Below, piece after piece: positions 15,790-25,433 of a stretch of DNA of 64,000 bases. The notes beneath the pieces are model-generated. The model saw only the letters and a list, made by a program, of their open reading frames with translations. It did no database searches and had not been told where the DNA came from. The position numbers and the translations under genes are program-made. The first letter of the stretch is position 1. Each line of letters starts with the position of its first letter. Origin of the DNA: an uncultured Tenacibaculum sp. (lineage in GTDB: Bacteria; Bacteroidota; Bacteroidia; Flavobacteriales; Flavobacteriaceae); the NCBI GenBank assembly GCA_947501615.1, contig CANMWK010000002.1, positions 1 through 64,000 on the forward strand, read 5' to 3'.

Positions 15790-17010
15790 TTACCTATTTT
15801 GATCGAAATACCCTAATCCAACGCCTACAACACGGTCGAATAAAGCTCCAAAGGGTCTGTAATAAATAATGACATTGTAGGTGTTTTCAGTTTCAAAAAA
15901 CGAACCATTAATTGTAGTTGTATCGATATTATTATTTTCATCAGCAATAACATAAGTATAGTTGTAAAACCCTTGTTTTAGTATAATAGAAGCCTCATAA
16001 ACATTTTCTATTTCGTTGTATACCATCTTATTTTCTTCTTCTAATTGAAAATCATTAAAAGCGCCATAGACATAAACGTCTTTGTTATAGGGTTCATCAA
16101 CCTCCAAAGCAAAGTGCATCATCGCATAATCTGCTTCAGAAGCTTCATCATTAGCGTCCAATGTTCTAATGACAAACTGGCCATTAATGTCTGGGAAGTA
16201 GGTGTAAGGTTTATAATGCCTTTCAGTGTTTGCATATAAATAATTATGGAAAAGATCTCTTCTTTCGGTTTTTGCAATATTTACATTCGTATTTCTAATG
16301 TGCTTATTATCAAAGTTAAAATATTCATTACCTCCCCAAAAGTTTGTTTTCAGCGTATGGTTATAAATAAGTTGATTATTTCTTATGAATAAAGGAGTGA
16401 TGTCAGATATTGCAGTATCCCAAATGTTATTTTGCATTAACTGTACTTTAATCTCTTGTGTAGGGTTATTCAGAAATAATTTTTCGTGATTCACTATAAA
16501 TTGAACGGTTTGTTGTGTGTTTACTGTTTTTGTATTTCTACTACGAATAACATTTACGCCAACAGTAGTTAAATCTTCATATAAGATAAATCTTCTGGTG
16601 AGTATCACTTCATCATCATCATTGAGAATTGATAGTAAATAATTACCGCTTTTTGTGATAATGGTATTCTGATTAGGAATTCTTAAGCTATAATGTGTAT
16701 AACTTTGAAGTGTGTTAAAAGAGTTCGTAATATCGACTATATAATTTTGTTCGAAACCATTTATATATTGGTTAGACTGTAAGTTGCTGGATTTCCAATC
16801 ATAAGTCATATGCTCTATTTTGTATTGATACTCTTTATTATCAGCATCTAAATCATCAAAAGAAAATTCAAAAGCACTTCCTAATCTAGCAATCGGAATA
16901 GCATTTTTACTTCCAATAGGTTTTAATTGGACTGATTTTATAGTCTGTGCTGTACTACTGTTTACAATAAAAAGTAAAAGGATAATGATGTGTTTATGTA
17001 TTGAGTTCAC
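15790..17010 (-). CDS. Type IX secretion system plug protein (DUF5103)
   Basis: The 406-residue protein has a signal peptide (HKHIIILLLFIVNSSTAQ) and the DUF5103 domain over the rest, with landmarks QLKPIGSKNAIPIARLGSAF, SNQYINGFEQNYIVDITNSF, YLLSILNDDDEVILTRRF and a C-terminal beta domain (DVYVYGAFNDFQ). DUF5103 proteins include the Plug subunit that closes the periplasmic side of the giant SprA translocon of the T9SS. The protein should be periplasmic and bind SprA. The start codon is GTG (17008-17010). It lies upstream of apaG and DUF3667 on the same strand. Confidence 0.88.
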   Translation of the reverse strand: MNSIHKHIIILLLFIVNSSTAQTIKSVQLKPIGSKNAIPIARLGSAFEFSFDDLDADNKEYQYKIEHMTYDWKSSNLQSNQYINGFEQNYIVDITNSFNTLQSYTHYSLRIPNQNTIITKSGNYLLSILNDDDEVILTRRFILYEDLTTVGVNVIRSRNTKTVNTQQTVQFIVNHEKLFLNNPTQEIKVQLMQNNIWDTAISDITPLFIRNNQLIYNHTLKTNFWGGNEYFNFDNKHIRNTNVNIAKTERRDLFHNYLYANTERHYKPYTYFPDINGQFVIRTLDANDEASEADYAMMHFALEVDEPYNKDVYVYGAFNDFQLEEENKMVYNEIENVYEASIILKQGFYNYTYVIADENNNIDTTTINGSFFETENTYNVIIYYRPFGALFDRVVGVGLGYFDQNR

Positions 17011-17155
17011 GATAAATTTTTATGTTTTTTTAAGCTTTTACACATTATTTCGTTTAAAATGTGAAAATATGATATGTTTTCGCATAAAAAAATAACTTAT
17101 CAAGAATAATTCCAAATTATTTATAATTTATTTAGATTAATTTAAAATAAGAATG

Positions 17156-17163
17156 TAGTTTTG
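17156..17163 (+). promoter_or_regulatory. Candidate -7 promoter element of the TonB receptor operon
   Basis: TAGTTTTG matches TAnnTTTG and ends 23 nt before the ATG of the TonB-dependent receptor gene. No clear -33 TTG is present. The gene also has GGTGG just before its ATG. Confidence 0.4.
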
Positions 17164-17186
17164 CCTTCCGAAATTAAAAAGGTGGA

Positions 17187-19937
17187 ATGAAATATTGTTG
17201 TTTTTTAATATGCTTTTTTGCTTTTTTCCTAAGTATAGCTCAGGTTAAGGTTAGTTTTAAGGTAAGTGACTCTTTGCAAAGACCAATACCAGACGCTTAT
17301 GTGTTTTTAAATGGAAAAAGTAAATCTACCAACACAAATGGTATAGCTTCTTTTGTTGCAAAAAAAGGCAAGTATAATGTATTGATTGAGCATTTAGGAT
17401 ATCAAAAATATACCGTTCAGTTACAAATTACAACGAATAAAGTGTACGCTATTCTTTTAAAAGAAAATAAAGAGATGTTACAGGAGGTTGTTGTCACAGC
17501 TAAAGAATCAGATGATATTACTTCTACCTCAATTATCGATAAAAGAGCGATGTCGCATATTCAACCTTCCAGTTTTTCAGATGTAATGAGTTTGTTGCCT
17601 GGAAACAATGTTAATTCGCCAGTACTAAATTCTGCTAATACAGTTTTGTTAAGAGAAACTGGCATATCTGCTGAAGGGTATGAAACATCTTCGTTAGGAG
17701 CTTCATTTGTAGTAGATGATATGCCTTTAAATTCTAATGCGAATTTTCAGGAAACTGTAATTTCTAATTTTCAAATTAATCCTCTTTCTTTTGGAGGAGT
17801 AGATCAAAGAAGAAGAACAGTAAGGAGTGGTATAGATATGCGCGCTATTTCAACTGATGAAATAGAAAAAGTAGAAGTTGTGAGAGGTGTTGCTTCAGCA
17901 AGATATGGAGATTTAAGTAGTGGTTTAATTAAAATTGAACGAAAAAATGGACAAACAAAATGGAATTCTAGAATAAAATCTGATGGGTTTAGTAAGCTTT
18001 TTCATTTAGGAAAAGGTTTTTATTTTGATCGTTCTAATATGAGTTTCAATTTTGGTTTAGATTATTTAGATGCGAAATCTGATCCTAGAAATGAGTTAGA
18101 AAATTATGAGAGAATTGTGGCTTCTGTTCGATTCAAGAAAAGATTTGAAACCCCAAATCCATTAACATGGAAGTTAAGTGTTGATTATACAAGAACATTA
18201 GATGGAGAAGAAACAGATCCTGATATTGGTATCGAAAACTTAGATTCATATAAGTCTTCATACAATTCTGTACGGGTGTCTAATGAATTTGATGCAGATT
18301 TTTCTGAAGGTTTTCTTAAGAATCTAAATTTACGATTTAGTGTAAATAGTTCAAATGATAGAATTGAACAAACGAGATGGAGGCAAATAACAAGGCCTAC
18401 TTCCCTATCTATAAATACTGAAGAAGGAGAAGGGTATGGTATTTTTTTAGAACCTAGTTATCTCTCATTTTTAGTTGTTGATGGAAAACCGCTGGATGTT
18501 TTTTCTGACCTGTCGGGCATGTTTAAATTCAATGTATTTGCTGTGAAAAATGAGTTAACATCTGGGGTAAGTTATTCCTATTCGAAAAATAATGGATTAG
18601 GACAGCTTTATGATATTACTCGTCCGCCTGCTCCAACAGGAAGCATAGATACTCGTCCAAGAGCATTTAAAGATATACCAGCAATGCAGCATGTTGCATT
18701 TTATGTAGAGGATAGGATGCGATGGAGCTTACACAAAACTAATTTTACATTTAGCGTTGGTGTTAGAGGAAGTTCAATCATTGGACTAGATGAAAATTAC
18801 GAGATTGCTGGGAAGCTTTTTGTAAACCCTAGACTTAACTTAAAGATTGATTTACCTAAAATTACTTTTGCTAATAAAAAAGTACTAGCTGTAAACTTAA
18901 CTGGAGGATATGGTAAACAAAATAAATTGCCAACACAAAGTATGTTGTTTCCACAAGATCGATATGTAGATTATGAACAATTAAATTATTTTCACCCGAA
19001 TAATGATTTTAGACGAGTTCATTATCAGACATATGTTCTTCCACAAGTAAACTATAGCATAACTCCAGCTTTAAACACTAAAAAGGAATTACGGTTAGGT
19101 TTAAATTACGACTATCACTCATTGTATCTTACTTATTTTGATGAGCGAATGACATCTGGTTTTAGACGTGTTTTTAAGCAATATCAAACTTCTTTTAAAG
19201 TATATGACACTTCTGGTTTAGATGCTAATACTATAACGGCGGCTCCTGCTGTTGAAGATTTGCCTTTTTCTGTAGAAAATACACAAGCATTAACTACAGA
19301 AGAAAGTAATGGAAGTGGAATAGATAAAAAAGGAGTTGAGTTTCAGTATGCTGGTAAACGGTTCAAAACTATCCAGACTCGATTTACAGTAAACGGAGCT
19401 TGGCTACAGTCCAAATATTACAATTCGGGACCTTTCTTAGATTTTGCAGAAAATAGAGTTGTAAATGGTGTTTTTCACTCGAATATAGGTGTATATGAAA
19501 ATGATGATAGTTATTTGAGAGAGACGTTACAAACAAGCATTATTGCAGATACTTATCTTCAAAATTTAGGATTAACTACTTCTTTACGTGCAGATGTAAA
19601 TTGGTATGGTAAAACTGTAGGATTGTTAAGAAGTACGGTTCCTGTTCAATATATAAATGAACTAGGAGTAACGCTACCTTATACCGCAGTTGAAGCCAAT
19701 GACCCTGTACTGAAAACATTAATAAAAACCCCTGATGAAATAACAGAAAGAAACACTCCTCTTTCTTTAAATGTTCATCTAAAGATATCAAAACAATTTC
19801 ACAAATATTTTACAGTGTCAATGTACGTGAATAACCTGTTTAACTATAATAAAGTAAATAGTTTAGGTGATCAAGCTGTGGCTCAAAGAAGGTTTACGGA
19901 TCCCTACTTTGGAATGGAAATGAATATTAATTTTTAA
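17187..19937 (+). CDS. TonB-dependent outer membrane receptor
   Basis: The 916-residue protein starts with a signal peptide (CCFLICFFAFFLSIAQ). A carboxypeptidase-like regulatory domain follows at about 22-95 (DSLQRPIPDAYVFLNGKSKS, VLIEHLGYQKYTVQL), then the plug domain (about 100-250; LQEVVVTAKES, DEIEKVEVVRGVASARYGDL) and a 22-strand-type barrel ending DPYFGMEMNINF. It imports a large substrate using TonB energy. It heads an operon with a DUF4876 lipoprotein, a DUF6850 barrel protein and a di-heme peroxidase. A metal or metal-carrier substrate is suggested by the peroxidase neighbour, but the ligand cannot be read from the sequence. Confidence 0.92.
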   Translation: MKYCCFLICFFAFFLSIAQVKVSFKVSDSLQRPIPDAYVFLNGKSKSTNTNGIASFVAKKGKYNVLIEHLGYQKYTVQLQITTNKVYAILLKENKEMLQEVVVTAKESDDITSTSIIDKRAMSHIQPSSFSDVMSLLPGNNVNSPVLNSANTVLLRETGISAEGYETSSLGASFVVDDMPLNSNANFQETVISNFQINPLSFGGVDQRRRTVRSGIDMRAISTDEIEKVEVVRGVASARYGDLSSGLIKIERKNGQTKWNSRIKSDGFSKLFHLGKGFYFDRSNMSFNFGLDYLDAKSDPRNELENYERIVASVRFKKRFETPNPLTWKLSVDYTRTLDGEETDPDIGIENLDSYKSSYNSVRVSNEFDADFSEGFLKNLNLRFSVNSSNDRIEQTRWRQITRPTSLSINTEEGEGYGIFLEPSYLSFLVVDGKPLDVFSDLSGMFKFNVFAVKNELTSGVSYSYSKNNGLGQLYDITRPPAPTGSIDTRPRAFKDIPAMQHVAFYVEDRMRWSLHKTNFTFSVGVRGSSIIGLDENYEIAGKLFVNPRLNLKIDLPKITFANKKVLAVNLTGGYGKQNKLPTQSMLFPQDRYVDYEQLNYFHPNNDFRRVHYQTYVLPQVNYSITPALNTKKELRLGLNYDYHSLYLTYFDERMTSGFRRVFKQYQTSFKVYDTSGLDANTITAAPAVEDLPFSVENTQALTTEESNGSGIDKKGVEFQYAGKRFKTIQTRFTVNGAWLQSKYYNSGPFLDFAENRVVNGVFHSNIGVYENDDSYLRETLQTSIIADTYLQNLGLTTSLRADVNWYGKTVGLLRSTVPVQYINELGVTLPYTAVEANDPVLKTLIKTPDEITERNTPLSLNVHLKISKQFHKYFTVSMYVNNLFNYNKVNSLGDQAVAQRRFTDPYFGMEMNINF

Positions 19938-19958
19938 ACTTAAATAAATAGTAAAACT

Positions 19959-21158
19959 ATGAATTATATTAAATGTTTTTTAGCTGCAATTATAATTTTT
20001 ATTGCAGCTACGGGGTGTAGCGAAGATCCAATTATTGTCAATAAAACGAATGTAGTTATTGGTTTATTAGATCCATCTGAAGAAATTAAAATTACGGAGT
20101 TTTTAGATGTGAAAATTACATTAACAAATCTAAATACTCAGGAGGTTGCAGAACAGCAAGTAACAGAGAATACAGTTGAATTTGAGGTAAATCAAGGGAA
20201 TTATGAAGTAGCTATTAGTGGTAAAGTAATGTATAGTTTCAACGGGGTTGTTACCGAAGGTAATGTAGCTGCTATATTTAATGAATTGAATCTAATTGTA
20301 GATGAGCAAAGGAAAGATATTAAGCTTTCATTAAAGTCTTTTGGAGATGATTTTATTATTGAAGAGATTTTTTTTACAGGGTCTTTAACTCCTGAGGGAG
20401 CTCCTTATGGCGGAGATAAATACTTTAAATTATACAATAATACAGATAAAACTTTGTATGCTGATGGTTTAATTATAGCAGAGTCAAGTTTTAAAACTGT
20501 TGAAAAATTTGATTACACGCCTAATGTTATGGCGCAAGATTTTACCACTAGAGCAGTATCTCAAATACCTGGTTCTGGAACTGAATATCCTGTAGCGCCA
20601 GGAAGTTCATTGATTATTGCTGTAAATGGGATTAATCATATCGAAAATAATGCAGCTTCAGTAGACTTAAGTGGAGCAAATTTTGAGTTTTTCTATGAAA
20701 ACTCTGGAGATGTAGATGCTACTCAGGTACCAAATTTAATTAATGTATATGGTTCTTTTCTTAACCATAGTAGAGGTTTTTATGGCTATGTAATTGCTAG
20801 GTTACCTGAAGGAGTAACTAGAGATTCTTATTTAGCTGACTATGGTTATGATTTTGAATATTTATTTGTGTTTAATGGAGGATCTTTCCCATTTAATGAT
20901 TCAGGTTATCGATTGCCAAATGATTGGGTTCTTGATGCGGTAAATTTAAGTGTAGAAACTATTTTTCAATGGGTGGTTACTGATCCTTCTTTGGATTCAG
21001 GGTATACATACTGCGGAAAATTTGATAGAGATGATGCAAGATTTGGAAAGTCAGTTCGTAGACGCGTAGTTCAAGAAATTGATGGAGTTCGTTTACTACA
21101 AGACACGAATAATTCTGCATTAGATTTTATTCCAGAGGCAAGTCTCTCTTTAAAATAG
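19959..21158 (+). CDS. DUF4876 lipoprotein
   Basis: The 399-residue protein has a lipoprotein signal with lipobox ATGC (cysteine at about residue 20). It carries the DUF4876 pattern: an N-terminal beta-sandwich (LTNLNTQEVAEQQVTENTVE, GNYEVAISGKVMYS) and a larger C-terminal region with EEIFFTGSLTPEGAPYGGDK, FKLYNNTDKTLYADGL and GSSLIIAVNGINH, resembling lamin-tail-like surface folds. Such genes usually follow a TonB receptor gene, as here (21 bp gap), and the product probably sits at the surface as a substrate-binding partner of the receptor. Substrate unknown. Confidence 0.85.
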   Translation: MNYIKCFLAAIIIFIAATGCSEDPIIVNKTNVVIGLLDPSEEIKITEFLDVKITLTNLNTQEVAEQQVTENTVEFEVNQGNYEVAISGKVMYSFNGVVTEGNVAAIFNELNLIVDEQRKDIKLSLKSFGDDFIIEEIFFTGSLTPEGAPYGGDKYFKLYNNTDKTLYADGLIIAESSFKTVEKFDYTPNVMAQDFTTRAVSQIPGSGTEYPVAPGSSLIIAVNGINHIENNAASVDLSGANFEFFYENSGDVDATQVPNLINVYGSFLNHSRGFYGYVIARLPEGVTRDSYLADYGYDFEYLFVFNGGSFPFNDSGYRLPNDWVLDAVNLSVETIFQWVVTDPSLDSGYTYCGKFDRDDARFGKSVRRRVVQEIDGVRLLQDTNNSALDFIPEASLSLK

Positions 21159-21186
21159 TTTTAATTATAGAATAGTTGTTTTAACA

Positions 21187-22701
21187 ATGAGTCAGAGTAC
21201 AATTAAAAGTTTATTCTTTATCTTTTTTATAACAGGTAATATTTTAGGTGTTGCGCAAAACAACAACGTAATCGCAAAAATAAAGCAACGTTATCAAATA
21301 AATCGTTTTTATAATGAAGTGTTTAGGAATCCTGCGAATATGAAAGATTATGGGAGGTACAAGGTCTCTGAAGTTAAAGCAACATATTTTAAAAAAGAAG
21401 ATGAAGCGAATCGTATTCAAACACCAAGTGATGAGAGTAGTTTTGGGGTGTTAGCTTCATCTTTTTTTCCTACAGATAGTACTACAACGTTATGGGGATC
21501 GGCAGAATATTTGAATTCAAATCAAAAAAATATTGTTTGGAATGAATCAATAGATTATGAGCTTATATATCCTTATGTCACTGCAGATTCTGTAGGTGGG
21601 AATTTTAAAAATGAAAACTATAGTTTTTTAGGAGGGTATTCAAAATCATTCAAAAAAATTGATTTTGGAATAGAAGTGTATTATAATGCTAGATTAGCGA
21701 GTAGGGCTGTAGATCCTAGAGTTAGAAATATAAGTTCTGATATACATATAAAAACAGGGGTAGCATTTAAAAGTATACTGGAAAGTACTATTGGTTTTTA
21801 TGGTGCTTATCAAAAATATACGCAATCTAATAGTGTGGAATTTTTGAGTCAAATAAGTCGCCCTATTGTTTATCATCTTAATGGATTAGGTTACTTTAAT
21901 AATGTATTGATTGGTTCTAATTTAGAAGCCTTTTATGATGGTGAAGGTTTTGGATTAGGAATGCAGTTTTCACCTCTTAAAAGTAAAGATATATGGCTAA
22001 CAATCGATTTTAAAAAAATTACTATTGGTAAGTTTTTGGTGGATACAATAAGTACACAAATTTCTAATTTAGAAAATAATGATTTAGAAATTAGTTTAAC
22101 AAAGCTTTTTACTTCTAAAGAAGATGTTTTTGGGGTAAAACTTAATTACTCATATAATACAAAAAAGGGATTAGAATCTGTGATTTCATCAAGAAGCGGA
22201 TTGGGTTTAGTGGTCTTGGCGCAAAATGAAAATTACAGTTTAAGAAATACGGTGTTTCAGTTGAGTGGTGTTTTTCAAAGAGATAATCAAAGTAGTTTAT
22301 TTCGTTTGGCTCCCTATGTTGCTTATCGTAAATATCAAGAAGATTACTTGTTGATTAGAAGTTTTCAATATTTTGATTATCTGGATAAAGGTTTGAAATC
22401 GACTTATTTTAAAAACATCAGGAACTCTAATGCTATTTCAGTGTTTTTAAATCTAAATTATAGAACAGTTATAAACAATGAGTCTTTGCTTAGAAATGAT
22501 GATCGCGAATCTATTTCTAATCTATTGTTATTTAATAATAATTTGCTAGCCTCCAATTTTTTTAATGCTAAAATAGGGCTAGAGTTAACAAATCACATTA
22601 AAGAAGATATGAGTTTCTTTATAGGTGTAAATGGTAGTCTTACAACACTTCATCAGGCTTTGAATAATTCGATCACCATATCTACAGGTGTCCGATTTTA
22701 A
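21187..22701 (+). CDS. DUF6850 family outer membrane beta-barrel protein
   Basis: The 504-residue protein has an N-terminal signal (KSLFFIFFITGNILGVAQ) and alternating beta-strand composition to the end, finishing with ITISTGVRF, a typical outer-membrane C-terminal strand with terminal Phe. The N-terminal region (YNEVFRNPANMKDYGRYKVS, KATYFKKEDEANRIQTPSDE) matches what I know of DUF6850 proteins encoded beside TonB receptors and DUF4876. It follows the DUF4876 gene by 28 bp, and the di-heme peroxidase gene follows it, so it is one operon. Its role is unknown. Confidence 0.75.
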   Translation: MSQSTIKSLFFIFFITGNILGVAQNNNVIAKIKQRYQINRFYNEVFRNPANMKDYGRYKVSEVKATYFKKEDEANRIQTPSDESSFGVLASSFFPTDSTTTLWGSAEYLNSNQKNIVWNESIDYELIYPYVTADSVGGNFKNENYSFLGGYSKSFKKIDFGIEVYYNARLASRAVDPRVRNISSDIHIKTGVAFKSILESTIGFYGAYQKYTQSNSVEFLSQISRPIVYHLNGLGYFNNVLIGSNLEAFYDGEGFGLGMQFSPLKSKDIWLTIDFKKITIGKFLVDTISTQISNLENNDLEISLTKLFTSKEDVFGVKLNYSYNTKKGLESVISSRSGLGLVVLAQNENYSLRNTVFQLSGVFQRDNQSSLFRLAPYVAYRKYQEDYLLIRSFQYFDYLDKGLKSTYFKNIRNSNAISVFLNLNYRTVINNESLLRNDDRESISNLLLFNNNLLASNFFNAKIGLELTNHIKEDMSFFIGVNGSLTTLHQALNNSITISTGVRF

Positions 22702-22793
22702 CTAATAGAACAAATTCATAATTACTTTTTTTAAAAAATTAAATGATTAAAACATCTCATGTGTTTCTTCTGAGATTTATAAATTATAAACTA

Positions 22794-23927
22794 ATGACGC
22801 GTCTTACAATATTTTTTCTTTTTGTTTCAATTTTGTTTTCCTGCAAAGGAGTTGATTTTAATTCAAACGAACCAGAAGATGATGGGTATTCTATTGTAGC
22901 ATCGTATAAAAATCCGATAGAAGAATGGCCTAAACCAATGATTGATGAAGGTGTAGAATGGAAGGAAATGAAGCCATTACGATTTAATAAAACACTGTTT
23001 CAAGATATGAATAAAGCTGATGTTGTTCTAGGTAAAACGCTTTTTTTTGACCCTAGATTGTCTTCATCAAATCAGATTTCATGCAGCTCTTGTCATCATC
23101 CAGAAATGGGATGGACAACACATACAGAAAAATCCACTGGACATAATCATTCGTTAAGTAAAAGAAATGCACCAAGTCTTTTTAATGTATTTATGAGAGA
23201 TAGATTGTTTTGGGATGGAAGATCTTTAAGTTTAGAAGAACAAGCTTTAAGTCCCATCTCAGCTCATGATGAAATGAATATGGATCCGAAAAAAATTGCA
23301 AAAAAGATCTCAGAAATTTCAGGATATCGCAAGTTGTTTAAAAGTGCTTTTGGTAGTGATGAAATTAACTTAGAAAAGATTTTAAAAGCGTTGTCAACTT
23401 TTCAAAGAACAATAAAAAGTCAATCTAGCAGAGTTGATGGATTTATGAGAGGTAGATACGAAATGTTAAATAAAAATGAAATAAAAGGATTGCATTTGTT
23501 TAGAACAAAAGCAAGATGTGTAAATTGTCATCATGGAGAATATTTAACAGATCATAAATTTCATAATATAGGCTTAACCTACTACAAAAGAGATCAAGAA
23601 GATTTAGGTAGATATAATGTGACAAAAAAGGCTGAAGATGTTGGACGATTTTTAACGCCTTCACTTAGAGATTTATTGAATACAAGACCATGGATGCATA
23701 ATGGTTTATTTGATGATCTTGAAGGTATTGTTAATATTTACAATAGTGGAATGAAAATGTTGAATCCTAGTAAAGAAAAAAAAGCAAAAGACTCTTTATA
23801 TCCAGTTACAGATGTATTAATGAAACCATTAGATTTATCAGCGCAAGAAAAAAAAGATTTGGTAGCTTTCTTGAAGGCTTTAAATGGAACAAAGTATAAA
23901 ATGCCTATTCCAGATATTCCAAAGTAA
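22794..23927 (+). CDS. Di-heme cytochrome c peroxidase (MauG/CcpA family) lipoprotein
   Basis: Two c-type heme sites are visible: CSSCHH at about residues 97-102 and CVNCHH at about 242-247. They sit in a cytochrome c peroxidase framework (LFFDPRLSSSNQISCSSCHH, RNAPSLFNVFMRDRLFWDGR, LRDLLNTRPWMHNGLFDDLE, VAFLKALNG). The ATG at 22794 is preferred over 22743 because it gives a lipoprotein signal, MTRLTIFFLFVSILFSC, and the normal 377 residues. The enzyme should be periplasmic and either reduce H2O2 or, as in MauG, oxidise a protein or peptide partner. It is the last gene of the TonB receptor operon. Confidence 0.88.
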   Translation: MTRLTIFFLFVSILFSCKGVDFNSNEPEDDGYSIVASYKNPIEEWPKPMIDEGVEWKEMKPLRFNKTLFQDMNKADVVLGKTLFFDPRLSSSNQISCSSCHHPEMGWTTHTEKSTGHNHSLSKRNAPSLFNVFMRDRLFWDGRSLSLEEQALSPISAHDEMNMDPKKIAKKISEISGYRKLFKSAFGSDEINLEKILKALSTFQRTIKSQSSRVDGFMRGRYEMLNKNEIKGLHLFRTKARCVNCHHGEYLTDHKFHNIGLTYYKRDQEDLGRYNVTKKAEDVGRFLTPSLRDLLNTRPWMHNGLFDDLEGIVNIYNSGMKMLNPSKEKKAKDSLYPVTDVLMKPLDLSAQEKKDLVAFLKALNGTKYKMPIPDIPK

Positions 23928-24019
23928 ATTTTAAGAAGAAATTACATTCATTCCATGAAATTAATTTAGAATTGATATAAATAAGAGGGTGATTGTAAGA
24001 TATAGTGATAATTCGCTAC

Positions 24020-24047
24020 TTGGTCGATTTTAAAATAATTAAATTTG
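24020..24047 (+). promoter_or_regulatory. Promoter of the nqr operon (TTG-N17-TAAATTTG)
   Basis: TTG at 24020-24022 and TAAATTTG at 24040-24047 match the Bacteroidota -33 and -7 elements with a 17-nt spacer. The -7 box ends 35 nt before the nqrA ATG at 24083, which argues against the open upstream extension of the frame. Confidence 0.65.
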
Positions 24048-24082
24048 CGTGTTTTTTAAGAAAATCAAATACATTAGTTACT

Positions 24083-25429
24083 ATGTCAAAAGACATCCGT
24101 ATAAAAAAAGGGCTTGATATTAAGCTCGTTGGTGAGGCAAAGCAGGTAACTACCGAACTTCCTTTAGGTAGTGTTTTTGCTGTAAGACCAGATGATTTTC
24201 ACGGCGTTATTCCAAAAATTTTAGCAAAAGAAGGAACAGAAGTAAAAGCAGGTGAGGCACTTTTTTACGATAAAAGTGACGAGCGTATTTTATTTCCAAG
24301 TCCTGTAAGTGGTAAAGTAGCAGAGATTGTTCGTGGAGCTCGTAGAAAAGTTTTAGAAATAAAAATTACAACTAACGGAACACAGGATTACAAAGACTTT
24401 GGTAAGGTAGATGTAGATGCAATGTCTGGTGAAGAGATAAAAAATCACCTATTTGCTTCTGGATGTTGGCCTTTTATCAAGCAGCGTCCGTACGATGTTG
24501 TTGCTAATCCAAATCAAGCACCAAAAGCAATCTTTATATCTGGATATAACAGTGCGCCATTAGCTGCAGATTACGATTATGTTTTAGAAGGTAAAGAAGC
24601 AGAGTTAAATGCTGCTTTAACTGCATTAACAAAATTAACTGAAGGTAAAGTTCATGTTTCTGTTAATTCTACTAAATCACCTCTAGCGTCTGCTAAAGGA
24701 GTAGAGTTACACAATGTAAAAGGACCTCACCCAGTAGGAAATGTAAGTACTCAAATTGCACAAGTGAACCCAATTAACAAAGGTGAAGTTGTTTGGGTAG
24801 TAGCACCTCAAGATTTAGTAGTAATAGGAGAGTTATTAATAACGGGTAAAGTAAACATTACAAGAAAAGTTGCATTAACCGGATCTAAGATTAACGAACC
24901 TAAATATGTATCTGTAATTGCTGGATCTCAAATTTCTGATGTACTGAAAGGGAACTTAAATAACGATAACACGAGAGTTATTAGTGGTAACGTTTTATCT
25001 GGATTACAAGTTGGTGAAGAAGGATTTTTAGGTTTTTATGATAACCAAGTAACTGCTATTCCTGAAGGAGATGATTATGAGTTTTTTGGATGGAATAAAC
25101 CAGTATTCAATAAAATTTCAACTTCTAGAGCATTAACTTTTTCTTGGTTAAGCCCAAATAAAAAGTATGACTTAAATACAAATACTAATGGAGAACATAG
25201 AGCATTTGTTGTTACTGGTGCTTACGAAGAGGTTTTTCCGTTAGATATTTATCCGATGCAATTATTAAAAGCTTGTATGTATAAAGACCTTGATGAAATG
25301 GAAGGTTTAGGAGCTTATGAAGTTGCACCAGAAGATTTTGCTTTAACAGAGTTTATTTGTGTATCAAAACAACCACATCAAAAGATAATTCGTGAAGGAT
25401 TAGATTTGATGATGAAAGAATTAGGATAG
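24083..25429 (+). CDS. nqrA: Na+-translocating NADH:quinone reductase subunit A
   Basis: NqrA is the cytoplasmic quinone-site subunit of the sodium-pumping NQR complex. The 448-residue protein begins MSKDIRIKKGLDIKLVGEA, the typical NqrA N-terminus, and contains HFHGVIPK-like VRPDDFHGVIPKILAKEGTE, LFYDKSDERILFPSPVSGKV and AFVVTGAYEEVFPLDIYPMQ. ATG 24083 is chosen over an open upstream extension (24005) because that extension crosses the promoter and lacks similarity. It is the first of six tightly spaced nqr genes; the next starts after 4 bp. Confidence 0.95.
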   Translation: MSKDIRIKKGLDIKLVGEAKQVTTELPLGSVFAVRPDDFHGVIPKILAKEGTEVKAGEALFYDKSDERILFPSPVSGKVAEIVRGARRKVLEIKITTNGTQDYKDFGKVDVDAMSGEEIKNHLFASGCWPFIKQRPYDVVANPNQAPKAIFISGYNSAPLAADYDYVLEGKEAELNAALTALTKLTEGKVHVSVNSTKSPLASAKGVELHNVKGPHPVGNVSTQIAQVNPINKGEVVWVVAPQDLVVIGELLITGKVNITRKVALTGSKINEPKYVSVIAGSQISDVLKGNLNNDNTRVISGNVLSGLQVGEEGFLGFYDNQVTAIPEGDDYEFFGWNKPVFNKISTSRALTFSWLSPNKKYDLNTNTNGEHRAFVVTGAYEEVFPLDIYPMQLLKACMYKDLDEMEGLGAYEVAPEDFALTEFICVSKQPHQKIIREGLDLMMKELG

Positions 25430-25433
25430 AATT

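Noticed and set aside
24005..24082. nqrA start at 24005
   Set aside because: The extension runs through a good promoter (TTG-N17-TAAATTTG), and the family N-terminus begins at 24083.
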